From Shinella zoogloeoides (GTDB taxonomy: Bacteria > Pseudomonadota > Alphaproteobacteria > Rhizobiales > Rhizobiaceae): 64,000 bases of DNA. Below, in pieces: positions 7,809 to 16,380 of this stretch. Where the stretch lies: contig NZ_CP086610.1 of the NCBI RefSeq assembly GCF_020883495.1, forward strand, positions 3,907,501 through 3,971,500. The letters run 5' to 3'. A program made the position numbers and the translations under genes. Under the pieces are notes generated by a model. That model had not been told where the DNA came from. It searched no databases and was given only the letters and a program-made list of their open reading frames with translations. How positions within the stretch are numbered: the first letter of the stretch is position 1; each line of letters opens with the position of its first letter.

Positions 7809-8111
7809 GTCGTTGCCTTGGACCTGTGCCTCGAAACGCCGTCATCGCAAAATATAGATTGAAGAACAGACCGTTTTTCGAAAGCTTTAGTTGCTGTTCA
7901 GATGGTTCGGTTGGTCGTCACGCCAACGCGTTCACACTGGTTGGGATCATCGTTCCCAAATGAACGCCGTCCCTGCCGATATTGATGATAGCGTCGTATC
8001 AGCAGTTGTCAAAAATGACTATGAAATTGGTCATTTTTGGTAAGACGAAATCTCACCCGCTCTTTATTGCTCGGCAAGAGCGGCGACGGGCGTGTTTTCC
8101 GCATCTGACAG
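7809..8111. other. Divergent promoter region between AraC genes
   Basis: This 303-bp stretch is AT-richer than its surroundings and holds no convincing gene. Its one clear feature is the inverted repeat at 8010-8039. It presumably carries promoters for both divergent AraC genes. Confidence 0.6.
8010..8039. promoter_or_regulatory. Perfect 10-bp inverted repeat, candidate operator
   Basis: CAAAAATGAC at 8010-8019 and GTCATTTTTG at 8030-8039 are exact inverted copies with a 10-nt spacer, so the half-site centres lie 20 bp apart (two helical turns). The stem is AT-rich and has no T-run on either side beyond the arms. A regulator operator fits better than a terminator. Confidence 0.5.
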
Positions 8112-9109
8112 ATGGGGAGCCTGACATTGCAAAGAGTGCGCTTCTCCTCGGATGAGCTACCGGGGTCTCCGGAGGGGCACTCCCGCTTCCATCTTTGGCG
8201 CGATCATGTGAATTCGACCGCCCAAATCGGCGCGATCGAGTTCGGAGCGCCCAGCACCAGCCCATTCACGGCGATGATCGAAGCCATGCCGCTGGGGCCT
8301 GTGACCTATGCCAGGATGGTCGGGACCATCAATCGGGTGTCCCGGACGAAGCAGAACCTACGCGCCACCGAACGCGATTCCTATCAGCTCGTCATCAACC
8401 TCGGCGCCGATATGCTTGAGGGCACCTACGGCAAGCAGGATTTGAGGCTCGCGCCAGGCGGCGCCTTTCTCGACGGGATGGAACCGCAAGACATCCAGGG
8501 GGCCGATCACAACGATTGGGTGAGCATGAGCTTTCCCAAAAAGGTGCTGGAAGACCGCTTTTGCCGGATCGGCGCCAAACAGGGTCTGGCGATCGCGCCC
8601 GATCAGGAACCGCTGCTCCTGCTGCGCCGCTACCTCAAACTGCTCGACAAGGACGCCATGCCGTCCTCTGACATGCTGACCAGCCATATCACCGAGACGA
8701 TCATCGATCTGGTCGGTCTGGCCACGGGTGCGAAAGGCGACGAAGCCGACGTCGCAAGTCTCGGCGGCGTGCGTGCCGCCCGGCTGCAAACCATCCTCGC
8801 AGCGATCCGCGACAACTATTCCGATCCTGCCTTCGGCGTGCAAATGCTCGCCGCGCAGTTGGGTATGACGCCCCGCAGTTGGGTATGACGCCCCGCTATG
8901 TAAACGTGCTGCTGTCCGAGACGGGAGCCGGGCTAACGGAACGGGTGCTGGAACTGCGCCTGTTGCAAGCCAAGGCAATGCTCAGCGAGCCCCGCTGCTT
9001 CAACATGCGGATCGGCGAAATCGCGCTGCGATCAGGCTTCAGCGATGTCTCCTACTTCAACCGATGCTTCAAGCGGCGCTTCGGTTGCAGTCCCCGTGGC
9101 GCGCGATAG
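8112..9109 (+). pseudogene. AraC-family regulator split by a 20-bp tandem duplication
   Basis: The first part (8112-8888) encodes about 256 residues, including the AraC-binding-like domain and the first HTH up to AAQLGMTPR. The continuation, from TPRYVNVLLSETGAG to the end of the second HTH (SGFSDVSYFNRCFKRRFGCSP), is in another frame and ends at 9109. The switch coincides with a period-20 repeat at 8854-8896; 20 is not a multiple of three. Removing one copy restores a frame of about 325 residues, collinear with the intact paralogue at 9195-10148. The intact form needs repeat contraction or frameshifting. A sequencing error is unlikely to create exactly this. Confidence 0.85.
8854..8896 (+). 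repeat. 20-bp tandem duplication that shifts the AraC frame
   Basis: The unit CGCAGTTGGGTATGACGCCC occurs twice in direct succession (8854-8873 and 8874-8893), and three more bases continue the period. The duplication inserts 20 bp into the recognition-helix region of the first HTH. Confidence 0.95.
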
Positions 9110-9194
9110 TTCGCGCGACGGCAACGCCAGGCACTGACGAACGCGGCCGGACGCGCCACAGGTCACTTCTGCACCGGAAATTGGAGAGCGCTAC

Positions 9195-10148
9195 GTGCAG
9201 AAAATGATCTTTTCATCTGCCGAACTGCCATCGGATCTCAACGACAAGGCGCGTTTCAACCTGTGGCGCGACATCTATACCGCAAAGATCGGCGCAGTGG
9301 AGTTCGACACCTCCGACGGCAACCCCTTCCAGGCGAAGATCGAGGCCCTGCCGATAGGCGAAATCACCTATGCAACCACTGTCGGCACCGTCAATCGCGT
9401 CGTGCGAACGCCGCAGCACCTGCACGCCGACACCCACGACAGCTATTCGCTGATCATCACCGAGGCAGCCGGCTTCGGCGGAAATTATCGTGGAAATGAA
9501 ATAGACGTCGAGACCGGCGGCGCCTTTCTCGACGGGGCGGAGCGACTGGATTTTCGCGGCGCGGACTTTTGCAGATGGTCGAACATCAGTGTGCCGAAGC
9601 AGCTTCTGCATGCGTCCTTCCCCAAGATCGTCGACAAACAGGGCCTTCCGATCGCCGCGAACACCGAATCCCTGGTTCTCCTGCGTCGGTATTTGACGAT
9701 TCTGGAAGCCGGTGGAGCGCCGACCGTCCCAAGCCTGATCCAGCATGTCTCGACGACCCTGCTCGATCTCGTTTGCATGGCCGTCGGCGCCAAGGGCGAG
9801 GATGCCGAACTGGCGGGCCTGCGCGGCGTGCGCGCCGCTCGTCTGCAGGCAATCTTGGACTGCATCCAGAAACACTATTCAAACCATGCCTTCACGGCGC
9901 AGATCGTCGCGAGCGAGCTGAACCTGACGCCGCGCTATGTGCATCACATTCTGTCGGAGACAGATCGCGGCTTCACCGACCGGGTTCTGGAGTTGCGCTT
10001 GCAACGCGCGAAATCGATGCTGGGCGATCCGCGTTTCCTGACGCTCCGCATCAGCGACATCGCCCTGCAGTCCGGCTTCAGCGACATCTCCTATTTCAAT
10101 CGCTGCTTTAAGCGCCGGTTTGGTTGTAGTCCGATGGCCGCACGGTAG
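9195..10148 (+). CDS. AraC-family transcriptional regulator (intact paralogue)
   Basis: A 317-residue protein starting at GTG 9195 (an ATG three codons later is possible). N-terminal sensor domain at about residues 15-190, C-terminal double HTH at about residues 215-315, ending SGFSDISYFNRCFKRRFGCSP. It is closely similar along its length to the broken gene just upstream (FSSAELP/FSSDELP openings, GVRAARLQ linker), so the two arose by tandem duplication. The pair is cotranscribed in principle (86-bp gap). Target genes are unknown; neighbours are the aaRS-like gene and the secreted-protein cassette. Confidence 0.9.
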   Translation: MQKMIFSSAELPSDLNDKARFNLWRDIYTAKIGAVEFDTSDGNPFQAKIEALPIGEITYATTVGTVNRVVRTPQHLHADTHDSYSLIITEAAGFGGNYRGNEIDVETGGAFLDGAERLDFRGADFCRWSNISVPKQLLHASFPKIVDKQGLPIAANTESLVLLRRYLTILEAGGAPTVPSLIQHVSTTLLDLVCMAVGAKGEDAELAGLRGVRAARLQAILDCIQKHYSNHAFTAQIVASELNLTPRYVHHILSETDRGFTDRVLELRLQRAKSMLGDPRFLTLRISDIALQSGFSDISYFNRCFKRRFGCSPMAAR

Positions 10149-10547
10149 GTTTCAAGGCTGATAGCGCATCGCCTCCACCGCTCACGACGCTGTCGTCTTC
10201 GAAATGGGGTTGGCCGCAACGCGCGATGCAACCAGCCGGTCGCTTCAAGTTATTCCTGGATATTGTGGCAGGTATATCCGCATCTAAATCGCCAACGATA
10301 AGAAGCTCTGACTCGCAGGTAAGGGTTTGACATCATTGAGCGTTAGAACTAGGCATATTCATCATGAATTCGAATAGCGCGCCCATCTCCCGTCACAACG
10401 GCACCTGCCTTCAGGCTGCTGTTCTGCGTGCGCGCGGCGGACGAGGTCTCTGCGTCCAGTTGTGATGTCCGGGTGCTTGGTGCGTTCGGCTAATAGCTGG
10501 ACGTAAAGCTCCGAGATATCTTCAAGGATGCCAGGGAGACAGGCACC
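10149..10547. other. Gene-poor, AT-richer stretch with possible gene remnants
   Basis: In these 399 bp I see no intact gene. The minus strand has two short open stretches in different frames that together look protein-like: ISELYVQLLAERTKHPD, and then a segment with SSLKAGAVVTGDGRAI in another frame, ending in a stop. They may be the decayed end of a leftward gene; I cannot name the family. Base composition is lower in GC than the conjugation modules. Confidence 0.35.
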
Positions 10548-11297
10548 GTGCTCAATCTTTTCAATATTAATTCGCTCGTCCACTGGGAAGAGCGCGAAAT
10601 CAACATGCGTGACCACATGGTACGCTTCTTCTCTGAGGAGGTGCGAGCCTTCCTCCGACGGGAAAATCCTGCTTGGGACGTTCGCCGGGTCGAGGCGCCG
10701 GTACTAACGCCTCGCGAGCTGATTTCAGATGCTTATACGAATGCCGACATCTGGGTTCAGGAACAACTCGCAGACACCGATACGCCGCTGGTATTGCGGC
10801 CCGAAACGACGCCTTCAACCTATGTTTATATGCAGCATATCCTCAGCAACCATTCGAAGACGCGTCTGCCGCTCTGCGTCTGGCAAGCAGGCCGTTCATA
10901 TCGCCGTGAACAGGAGCAGCCGACAAAACACATGCGGCTGAAGGAGTTCTGGCAACTGGAATTCCAATGTGCCTACACCGCCGACAGCGGCAACGATTAT
11001 CATGCGGCTGCGCTGGAACCCGTGCGGCGGATGATCGCTTCGCTGATTCATCTGCCAACACGCATTGTGCCATCTGATCGGTTGCCGGCCTATTCGCAAA
11101 CCACGATGGACGTGGAAGTCGATAACGGTGACAAATGGATGGAGGTTTGTTCGATTTCCCGCCGTACTGACTTTCCCGACCGATACCGAGCGCAACCGAA
11201 GAAAGGTCCGGCGGTAGAGCAGGACATCTTGGTGCTTGAAATCGCAATCGGGCTGGATCGATGCCTCTACAATTGGGACATTGCGTCAAGACGATGA
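10548..11297 (+). CDS. Stand-alone class II aminoacyl-tRNA-synthetase-like core (glycyl type)
   Basis: A 249-residue protein from GTG 10548, with a GGGAGA box 8 nt upstream. It has all three class II motifs: motif 1 around RRVEAPVLTPRELI, motif 2 in AGRSYRREQEQPTKHMRLKEF, motif 3 in EIAIGLDRCLYNW. Signatures RPETTPSTYV, LKEFWQLEFQ and WMEVCSISRRTDF resemble the catalytic core of archaeal/eukaryotic-type GlyRS. There is no anticodon-binding domain. Alphaproteobacteria normally use the unrelated alpha2-beta2 GlyRS, so this is acquired. Likely a paralogue that activates an amino acid for another acceptor; substrate unknown. Lower GC than its neighbours. Confidence 0.75.
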   Translation: MLNLFNINSLVHWEEREINMRDHMVRFFSEEVRAFLRRENPAWDVRRVEAPVLTPRELISDAYTNADIWVQEQLADTDTPLVLRPETTPSTYVYMQHILSNHSKTRLPLCVWQAGRSYRREQEQPTKHMRLKEFWQLEFQCAYTADSGNDYHAAALEPVRRMIASLIHLPTRIVPSDRLPAYSQTTMDVEVDNGDKWMEVCSISRRTDFPDRYRAQPKKGPAVEQDILVLEIAIGLDRCLYNWDIASRR

Positions 11298-11337
11298 ATT
11301 TCGGAGGCCGGGCTCTCGCAAGGAGTCCGGCTTTGTC

Positions 11338-11640
11338 CTACCGCGATCTTCCAAATAGACGTCGAAGGTAGTGGCCAATCCCGAAGCCGACCATGCTGAT
11401 GGCGATCCATGGTGCGGCGAAGATGGAGCCGAGGATCGTCAGACCGCTCCACACTCGGCCCGCAACATCTTCGATGGGCGGGCCGGTGACGACCTCCCAG
11501 ATTATAACCGCGAAGAAAACGAACACCGGCGCAACCAACCAGCCGATCATGACGCGCTTCAGCCAGCGCTGGGGTACGGCGCAGACCAACAGGGCCGGAA
11601 CCAGGGCCGCAAGCAGCAACTGAACGGCAAGATCCGTCAT
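11338..11640 (-). CDS. Small integral membrane protein, unknown
   Basis: 100 residues with three predicted membrane segments: LLLAALVPALLVCAV, MIGWLVAPVFVFFAVIIWEVV and a C-terminal LGSIFAAPWIAISMVGFGIG stretch. The C-terminus is basic (HYLRRLFGRSR). The start overlaps the end of the upstream gene by 4 nt, so it is the last gene of a leftward operon starting near 16380. I recognise no family. Confidence 0.6.
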   Translation of the reverse strand: MTDLAVQLLLAALVPALLVCAVPQRWLKRVMIGWLVAPVFVFFAVIIWEVVTGPPIEDVAGRVWSGLTILGSIFAAPWIAISMVGFGIGHYLRRLFGRSR

Positions 11641-12314
11641 AACGTATTCGCCTTGATCTGACCGTCGCGCGCCCGACTACGCTTCACCAGCGACGCCGCC
11701 CACCATAGCGCCACGGCTATCGCGACCCCGGTAAGGATGGTGATGGCGCCGTCGTATGTTTCGACGCTTACGGGCGATATGTCCGGTCGATCTCGAAACC
11801 ACAGCCCCATGACAATCGTGCTGGCGGCCACAATTCCCGCCAGACCGAGAAGCGTCCCACAGACAAGGGCAACGGCCCGCGACGCTCGATAGCGGAGCGC
11901 CCTACTCTCCACCATGGCCGGGCTGGACGGTGAGGCCTGTTCGGCGCGCAAGGCCAGAATGCCGTACCCTCCGAGGATCGTGCCGACCGGGAAGACGAAG
12001 ATCATCAGGACCGAGAGCAGGAAGACGATGACCCGCGCCCAGGTCTTGCCGCGCAGCAAACCGATCCCTCCCGCCAGGGCGGGCAGGAAGAGGATCATCG
12101 ACAGGAAGATGAAGGCCGGGAGGGCGAAGGCCAGAAACGTGTCCCCGAGCCAGCCCGGAATGAGCCAGACCTGAAGGCAGAAGCAGCCGACCGTCATCAG
12201 CCCGGCCATCGCGAGGCAGATATAGAGCCATGCGAGCACCGTGATGGAAACGGGCTGCGGGCCTCCGGTTTTTAGCTGCCCGTCACTCTGGACCGTCGCG
12301 ACTGGCGTGCTCAT
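11637..12314 (-). CDS. Multi-pass membrane protein, unknown
   Basis: 225 residues from the ATG at 12314, which overlaps the preceding DUF3592 stop by 4 nt. The open frame extends further upstream, but the overlap and the start MSTPVATVQSDGQ favour 12314. About five hydrophobic segments are visible, including LAWLYICLAMAGLMTVGCF, FALPAFIFLSMILFLPAL and VIVFLLSVLMIFVFPVGTI. The overall pattern resembles small DoxX-like or DUF-type membrane proteins, without a firm match. Translationally coupled to both neighbours. Confidence 0.6.
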   Translation of the reverse strand: MSTPVATVQSDGQLKTGGPQPVSITVLAWLYICLAMAGLMTVGCFCLQVWLIPGWLGDTFLAFALPAFIFLSMILFLPALAGGIGLLRGKTWARVIVFLLSVLMIFVFPVGTILGGYGILALRAEQASPSSPAMVESRALRYRASRAVALVCGTLLGLAGIVAASTIVMGLWFRDRPDISPVSVETYDGAITILTGVAIAVALWWAASLVKRSRARDGQIKANTL

Positions 12315-13297
12315 CGGGCAAGCAGCCCGGCCAGCATGGCCGCGCCGATCAACATCGCACTGGCGCCACCCCACAGAATCCAGAGCCCGCGAACCCTGCA
12401 TTCGAGCACAGCGAGCGCTGGGTTGGCGGGGTCATGATGCACCGTCACCCTGCCGCCCTCGGGATAGCGGCGCGCATCTCCGCCGATCAGCGCTGTCAGC
12501 GAGGCTGCGACCGTCGCCCCAAAGGCGATGCGGTCGGATGCGTATTCCTGGCCGGCGACCGTGTAGGCGTAACGGACGCGAGATTTGAAGAGGATGCGCC
12601 AGGGGCGCCGCCAGAAGCCTTCGAAGAAGCTGTGAATGCGGAACGCCTCGATCTCCGAAGACGTGATGCTGCCTTGGGCGGTCGGCCATTTGACGGCGGC
12701 TTGCGCTGCGGCGTTCAGCACGAACGCCATGCGGACCATGATCAGAGCCATGATCGTCAGGAGCATGGCGGCGCCGGCGTTCTGAGGACTCGGCAGATGC
12801 GACCGTATCGCCTCTAAGACGCCACCGACCAGGAAGACCAAGGCAATCGAGCCGATGAGCAGCCCCGCTGAGATCCATGCCATGACCTTGATGGCGCCGT
12901 CAGGCAGCGTCCGTTCGATGACGGACGCCTTGGGATTGGAGGGGTCGTAGTAAACGGTGACTTCCGCGCCCCTGGGGTAACGCGCGAGCGTTTCAGCAAC
13001 CTGGAAATTGCCGACCTGATGGCGCAGGCTGTGCCGTGTACCTTGGAACACGCGGCCGTCGACCGTGTACGCGAATATGATCGCCGGGAAATTTCGGAGT
13101 TCCTTGGTGTCCGTCCTGTTGGCGCCGGAGACCGGGACGCGCACCTCGCGGGCCTCGACACGAGACGAGACGACCTTTCCCTGCACAGGAAGCCAGCGTT
13201 CGGCCGCCCGCACCTCTTTCCATTTCAGGAAGGTGGCGAAAGCGAACAAACCGGACGCCGCCCATCCGAACCCGATCAGGATGAGCTTAAGTTCCAC
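12311..13297 (-). CDS. DUF3592 membrane protein with two DUF3592-like domains
   Basis: A 328-residue protein with two similar halves. Each has an extracytoplasmic domain reading like YTVDGRVFQG...YPRGAEVTVYYDPSNP (about residues 75-125) and YTVAGQEYAS...YPEGGRVTVHHDPANP (about residues 240-295), bordered by membrane helices. The YDPxNPxxAV ending is the DUF3592 hallmark. The repeated domain points to internal duplication. The function of DUF3592 is unknown. It overlaps the following gene by 4 nt and is 66 bp from the DUF1176 gene upstream. Confidence 0.8.
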   Translation of the reverse strand: MELKLILIGFGWAASGLFAFATFLKWKEVRAAERWLPVQGKVVSSRVEAREVRVPVSGANRTDTKELRNFPAIIFAYTVDGRVFQGTRHSLRHQVGNFQVAETLARYPRGAEVTVYYDPSNPKASVIERTLPDGAIKVMAWISAGLLIGSIALVFLVGGVLEAIRSHLPSPQNAGAAMLLTIMALIMVRMAFVLNAAAQAAVKWPTAQGSITSSEIEAFRIHSFFEGFWRRPWRILFKSRVRYAYTVAGQEYASDRIAFGATVAASLTALIGGDARRYPEGGRVTVHHDPANPALAVLECRVRGLWILWGGASAMLIGAAMLAGLLAR

Positions 13298-13363
13298 GCG
13301 TGTCTCCCCCGCGCATATTGCCGTTCCCGAGGGAGAGGCCCCGCCTCGTATGTGCCCGGGCTC

Positions 13364-14461
13364 TCATGGCCGGGTCGAATAGGTGTTCGGCCAATAGCCC
13401 GCCATGATGCCGCGGCAGCTATTCATCTCGGTCATGGAAACCGCCTGAAACCCATGGCCATCCCAGTGCCAGACGCCGGTCTCGCCGCAATCCGCCATCC
13501 CACGCCCTTTGGCGAAATGACTGATCTCGGTCGAGTTCGGCGCGAAGTCGGCGTTCCACAGCACATTGTCCGGGGTCGTTTCCTTGTCCTCCTCGACCTT
13601 CTGCTCCACGGGACGCGGAAACAGGGCGGGCCGAACGTTCGAGGCCGCTCCCTCTTCGAACAGGAAATAGGCCCGTCCGAAATTGTACGCGCCGCTAAAA
13701 CAGCGGACCGATCCGAGCACCAGGCCCGGGCCGAGGCGCACCATATTCGCGGAGTCCGGGTCCGCGCCGCCACGGTCCTCGTCGCAATAGCCGGCCGACT
13801 GTCGGATCATCTCGCCACGGATCGCTTCGGCAAGCGCCTCGGGAGGCGGGCCGCCATCCGTGGTGCGCTCTGCAATAGCCACCGGAAGAGCCGGCGGTGC
13901 AGGCACGGCGCTTGCCGGCTTGCCGCCCCGACCGACAATCGCCGTCACCGTATCGATCCGCCGCTGCCGTTCGTCGATCCATAAGAACGCGGCTTTCGCC
14001 CCGACCAGGGAAACACCGGCCACGACCTCGGCGCCCCCCGGTTGCTGGTCGGAGATGACTTCAAGTTTCCCGGCGCTCCTCATTGCGGCGAGCACGGCCG
14101 CCACGGCCCTGTTATCCGCGATGACCAGACCGTCGTCTTCCTTGCGAATGCCTTCGCCGAACTTGAGCGTGGCGACATCGACGCCCGCCGCCCTCAGCCG
14201 CAATGTTCCCACACGCGGATAGGTCTCGGATTGCGGCATCAGCGTCAGTTGTACGGGAGCGGCCGCGTCGGCCGCCCTGTCGAGGCGCAGAAACCAGAGC
14301 GAAGCGCCGTCCTCGGGAAGCAGGCTGATCGCGGTGCAAGCCCGGCCATTGTCACAGCCTGCCGTCCAGTCCTCGAAGGTGCGCAGCGTGCCGAGTTCTT
14401 CGGCCACAGCGGAAGCCGGAAGGAGGGCAAGACATGCAGCAAAGGCGGCGAGGCGGATCAT
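13364..14461 (-). CDS. Secreted DUF1176 protein
   Basis: A 365-residue protein with a signal peptide (MIRLAAFAACLALLPASAVA). The first mature segment, FEDWTAGCDNGRACTAI, with paired cysteines, is the DUF1176 opening; CDEDRGGAD, SVRCFSGAYNFGRAYFLF and a final W-H-W-D-G segment complete the domain. DUF1176 proteins are periplasmic and of unknown role. The opening also resembles the W..C...C pattern of the IalB-like protein at 26091-26804, which supports a shared envelope function for the two divergent arms of this cassette. Confidence 0.85.
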   Translation of the reverse strand: MIRLAAFAACLALLPASAVAEELGTLRTFEDWTAGCDNGRACTAISLLPEDGASLWFLRLDRAADAAAPVQLTLMPQSETYPRVGTLRLRAAGVDVATLKFGEGIRKEDDGLVIADNRAVAAVLAAMRSAGKLEVISDQQPGGAEVVAGVSLVGAKAAFLWIDERQRRIDTVTAIVGRGGKPASAVPAPPALPVAIAERTTDGGPPPEALAEAIRGEMIRQSAGYCDEDRGGADPDSANMVRLGPGLVLGSVRCFSGAYNFGRAYFLFEEGAASNVRPALFPRPVEQKVEEDKETTPDNVLWNADFAPNSTEISHFAKGRGMADCGETGVWHWDGHGFQAVSMTEMNSCRGIMAGYWPNTYSTRP

Positions 14462-14528
14462 GGTGGGTTCCTTTGGCCGGTCGCCATGGAGGGCCGGCGG
14501 GTTTCAGGGATGCGAATGCGTGTCTCGT

Positions 14529-15404
14529 TCAGCGCCCGGCGGTCTGCTCTTGCAGGCGCTGCACCGCATCGGAATCCACTACGAACAGCGACTTGCCGGC
14601 ATCCCATCGGTAATGGGCGGTCGCGGTGCGCGCGTATGGAGCCGACAGCTTCCCATCGTCGCAGCGCTCTTCCGGTGGAGTGCCGATGTCGCTCATGGTC
14701 ACGGCGATCGCATGGTAGGGCGTGTCGTTTGGCCCCGGCACGGCCTTGAACGAAAAGGCCTGCTTTCCCTGCGAGGCGCAGGTCCATGCGCTGTAGGCGA
14801 GAAACTTGTCGATGAGTTCGAGCTTGCCGCCGCGCAGAAAAATCAGCGCGGTCCAGGTGTAGTTTTCAGCCGAATTGAAATGCTGGCTGGTCGTCAGGAT
14901 CGCGTCGTCGTGCGCGCCGATCCGTACCAGCGCGGGCTCCCCAAGGCTCGTCGCACGATCCAGCCCGACGTCCACCGCGTCGAGCAAGATCGGCGCCCGA
15001 CCGGCTGCATCGAACACGGCCAATATGTGGGGCTGCTCGCCAAGATCGTCGATCTTGCCGATGTCGATGAGCAAGGCGATGCGCGGCTTGTCTTCAGCCT
15101 CGAAGGGAACCGCCCGCAACACGCCGATCCTGATGGGGTCGGGAATGGTTCCGCCAAAGCCGTCGCCGGCAATGTGGCGAAGCGGGACCGTCTTGTGGCC
15201 GATGGCGCGGGTCTCGTCTCTCGCCAGATCGGGAATGACCTGCTTCACCAGATCGAAATAGGAAATGCCGGGGTGGCCGGGAACCTGGGCGATGAGTTCG
15301 GCGAGCGTCCGGTCTCGCACCACGCCGTCCTGCGCCACGCTTGCCGCCGGCCAGGCCAGAAGGGCGGCGAGCCACAACAACACCGTGAATGCCTGCCTCG
15401 TCAT
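14529..15404 (-). CDS. Secreted protein, unknown
   Basis: 291 residues from ATG 15404, with a signal peptide (AFTVLLWLAALLAWPAASVAQ). The open frame extends to 15506, but the internal ATG puts the signal peptide at the N-terminus. The mature part is a beta-rich-looking domain with one cysteine pair candidate (AWTCAS ... EERCDDG). I do not recognise the family. It lies 67 bp from the DUF1176 gene and probably shares its transcript. Confidence 0.65.
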   Translation of the reverse strand: MTRQAFTVLLWLAALLAWPAASVAQDGVVRDRTLAELIAQVPGHPGISYFDLVKQVIPDLARDETRAIGHKTVPLRHIAGDGFGGTIPDPIRIGVLRAVPFEAEDKPRIALLIDIGKIDDLGEQPHILAVFDAAGRAPILLDAVDVGLDRATSLGEPALVRIGAHDDAILTTSQHFNSAENYTWTALIFLRGGKLELIDKFLAYSAWTCASQGKQAFSFKAVPGPNDTPYHAIAVTMSDIGTPPEERCDDGKLSAPYARTATAHYRWDAGKSLFVVDSDAVQRLQEQTAGR

Positions 15405-15602
15405 AACGCCCCACTTCGCGACCGCCACGACCGCGCATCTGCCAGAACCCAGAGAACCGCTGTCGGTCCGCGTCGATAACGCGCTCGCCCGACAGTCCAT
15501 TTGCACTGTGCTTGAGTAGATATCGCAGCGAATACACGTCGCGTCTTGGACTGCCGGGCATTCGAATTGACCTGGCGAGCACCGAATCGCGATTGGCCGG
15601 CA

Positions 15603-15959
15603 TCAGCCGCCGATCCCGTCGTCAGGGGGATGGCCGGTGATGCCCTCGTAGATCGAGATGCAGGACTGGATCTGAGGGCAACGAGGAAGAATGCGGCTGG
15701 GGGCGGCAACCAGAATGAGGGCAACGGCAAAGACCGGCACAAGCGCGATCGGAGCCTTATGCCAAACGGCGCCCAACGCGCAGGCGAGCAGTCCGAGCGC
15801 AAGATTCGCCCAGGCGGTCGCGTAGCGCAGGCTCCGCGTTTCAATATCGAACTCGGTCAGATGGCCGTCGGGAAAGCCCAGCGACGAATATTCAAGGTCG
15901 CAGAGCGCGGCGACCAGCAGGAATACCATCCCGATCAGGATCAGCAGCAAGCGGCTCAT
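15603..15959 (-). CDS. Small membrane protein, unknown
   Basis: 118 residues from ATG 15959 (MSRLLLILIGMVFLLVAALC), with three hydrophobic segments (N-terminal, LALGLLACALGAVW, and ALVPVFAVALILVAA) and a C-terminal tail containing CPQIQSCISIYEG. The two tail cysteines could form a disulphide outside the membrane. No family recognised. Part of the leftward envelope-gene set. Confidence 0.6.
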   Translation of the reverse strand: MSRLLLILIGMVFLLVAALCDLEYSSLGFPDGHLTEFDIETRSLRYATAWANLALGLLACALGAVWHKAPIALVPVFAVALILVAAPSRILPRCPQIQSCISIYEGITGHPPDDGIGG

Positions 15960-16032
15960 GATGACTGCGACCGGCGCCAAACCCGTGATGACGGGTGGTG
16001 TGGCCGGAGCCAGCCAGACACCACCGGCGACA

Positions 16033-16380
16033 TCATTCGACGGCTACGACGCGAAGAGGTGTCCCATAGGGCTCGATGCGCAGAACGCCCTGCGCCTGTA
16101 CGCTGATCTTCGCCAGCGGGGCCTGCTCAAGCTCACCGTCCTTCGCCTTGCGAACGGCATATCGCCAGACGGTGAGCACGCCGCGCTCGCGAAGCGCCGT
16201 GCTGATCGCCGCCGCATCGCTTCCCAGCGCCGCATCTTCTTTCGTGAGGGCCACGACGGTCTCGTCCCGCTCGGTGACGATCGTGAAGAGCTTGGTCGCC
16301 GGTTCGACGGCCAGCGCCGGGCTGGCAGCGACCATGACAACTCCGGCGAGGAGCGCGCCACGGAGAATCTGTTTGAGCAT
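16033..16380 (-). CDS. Small secreted protein, unknown
   Basis: 115 residues from ATG 16380, starting with a clear signal peptide (LLAGVVMVAASPALA). The frame is open to 16500, but only this ATG gives an export signal. The mature domain of about 90 residues has no cysteines. No family recognised. It is the first gene of the leftward set and faces the autotransporter across a 485-bp divergent intergenic region. Confidence 0.6.
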   Translation of the reverse strand: MLKQILRGALLAGVVMVAASPALAVEPATKLFTIVTERDETVVALTKEDAALGSDAAAISTALRERGVLTVWRYAVRKAKDGELEQAPLAKISVQAQGVLRIEPYGTPLRVVAVE

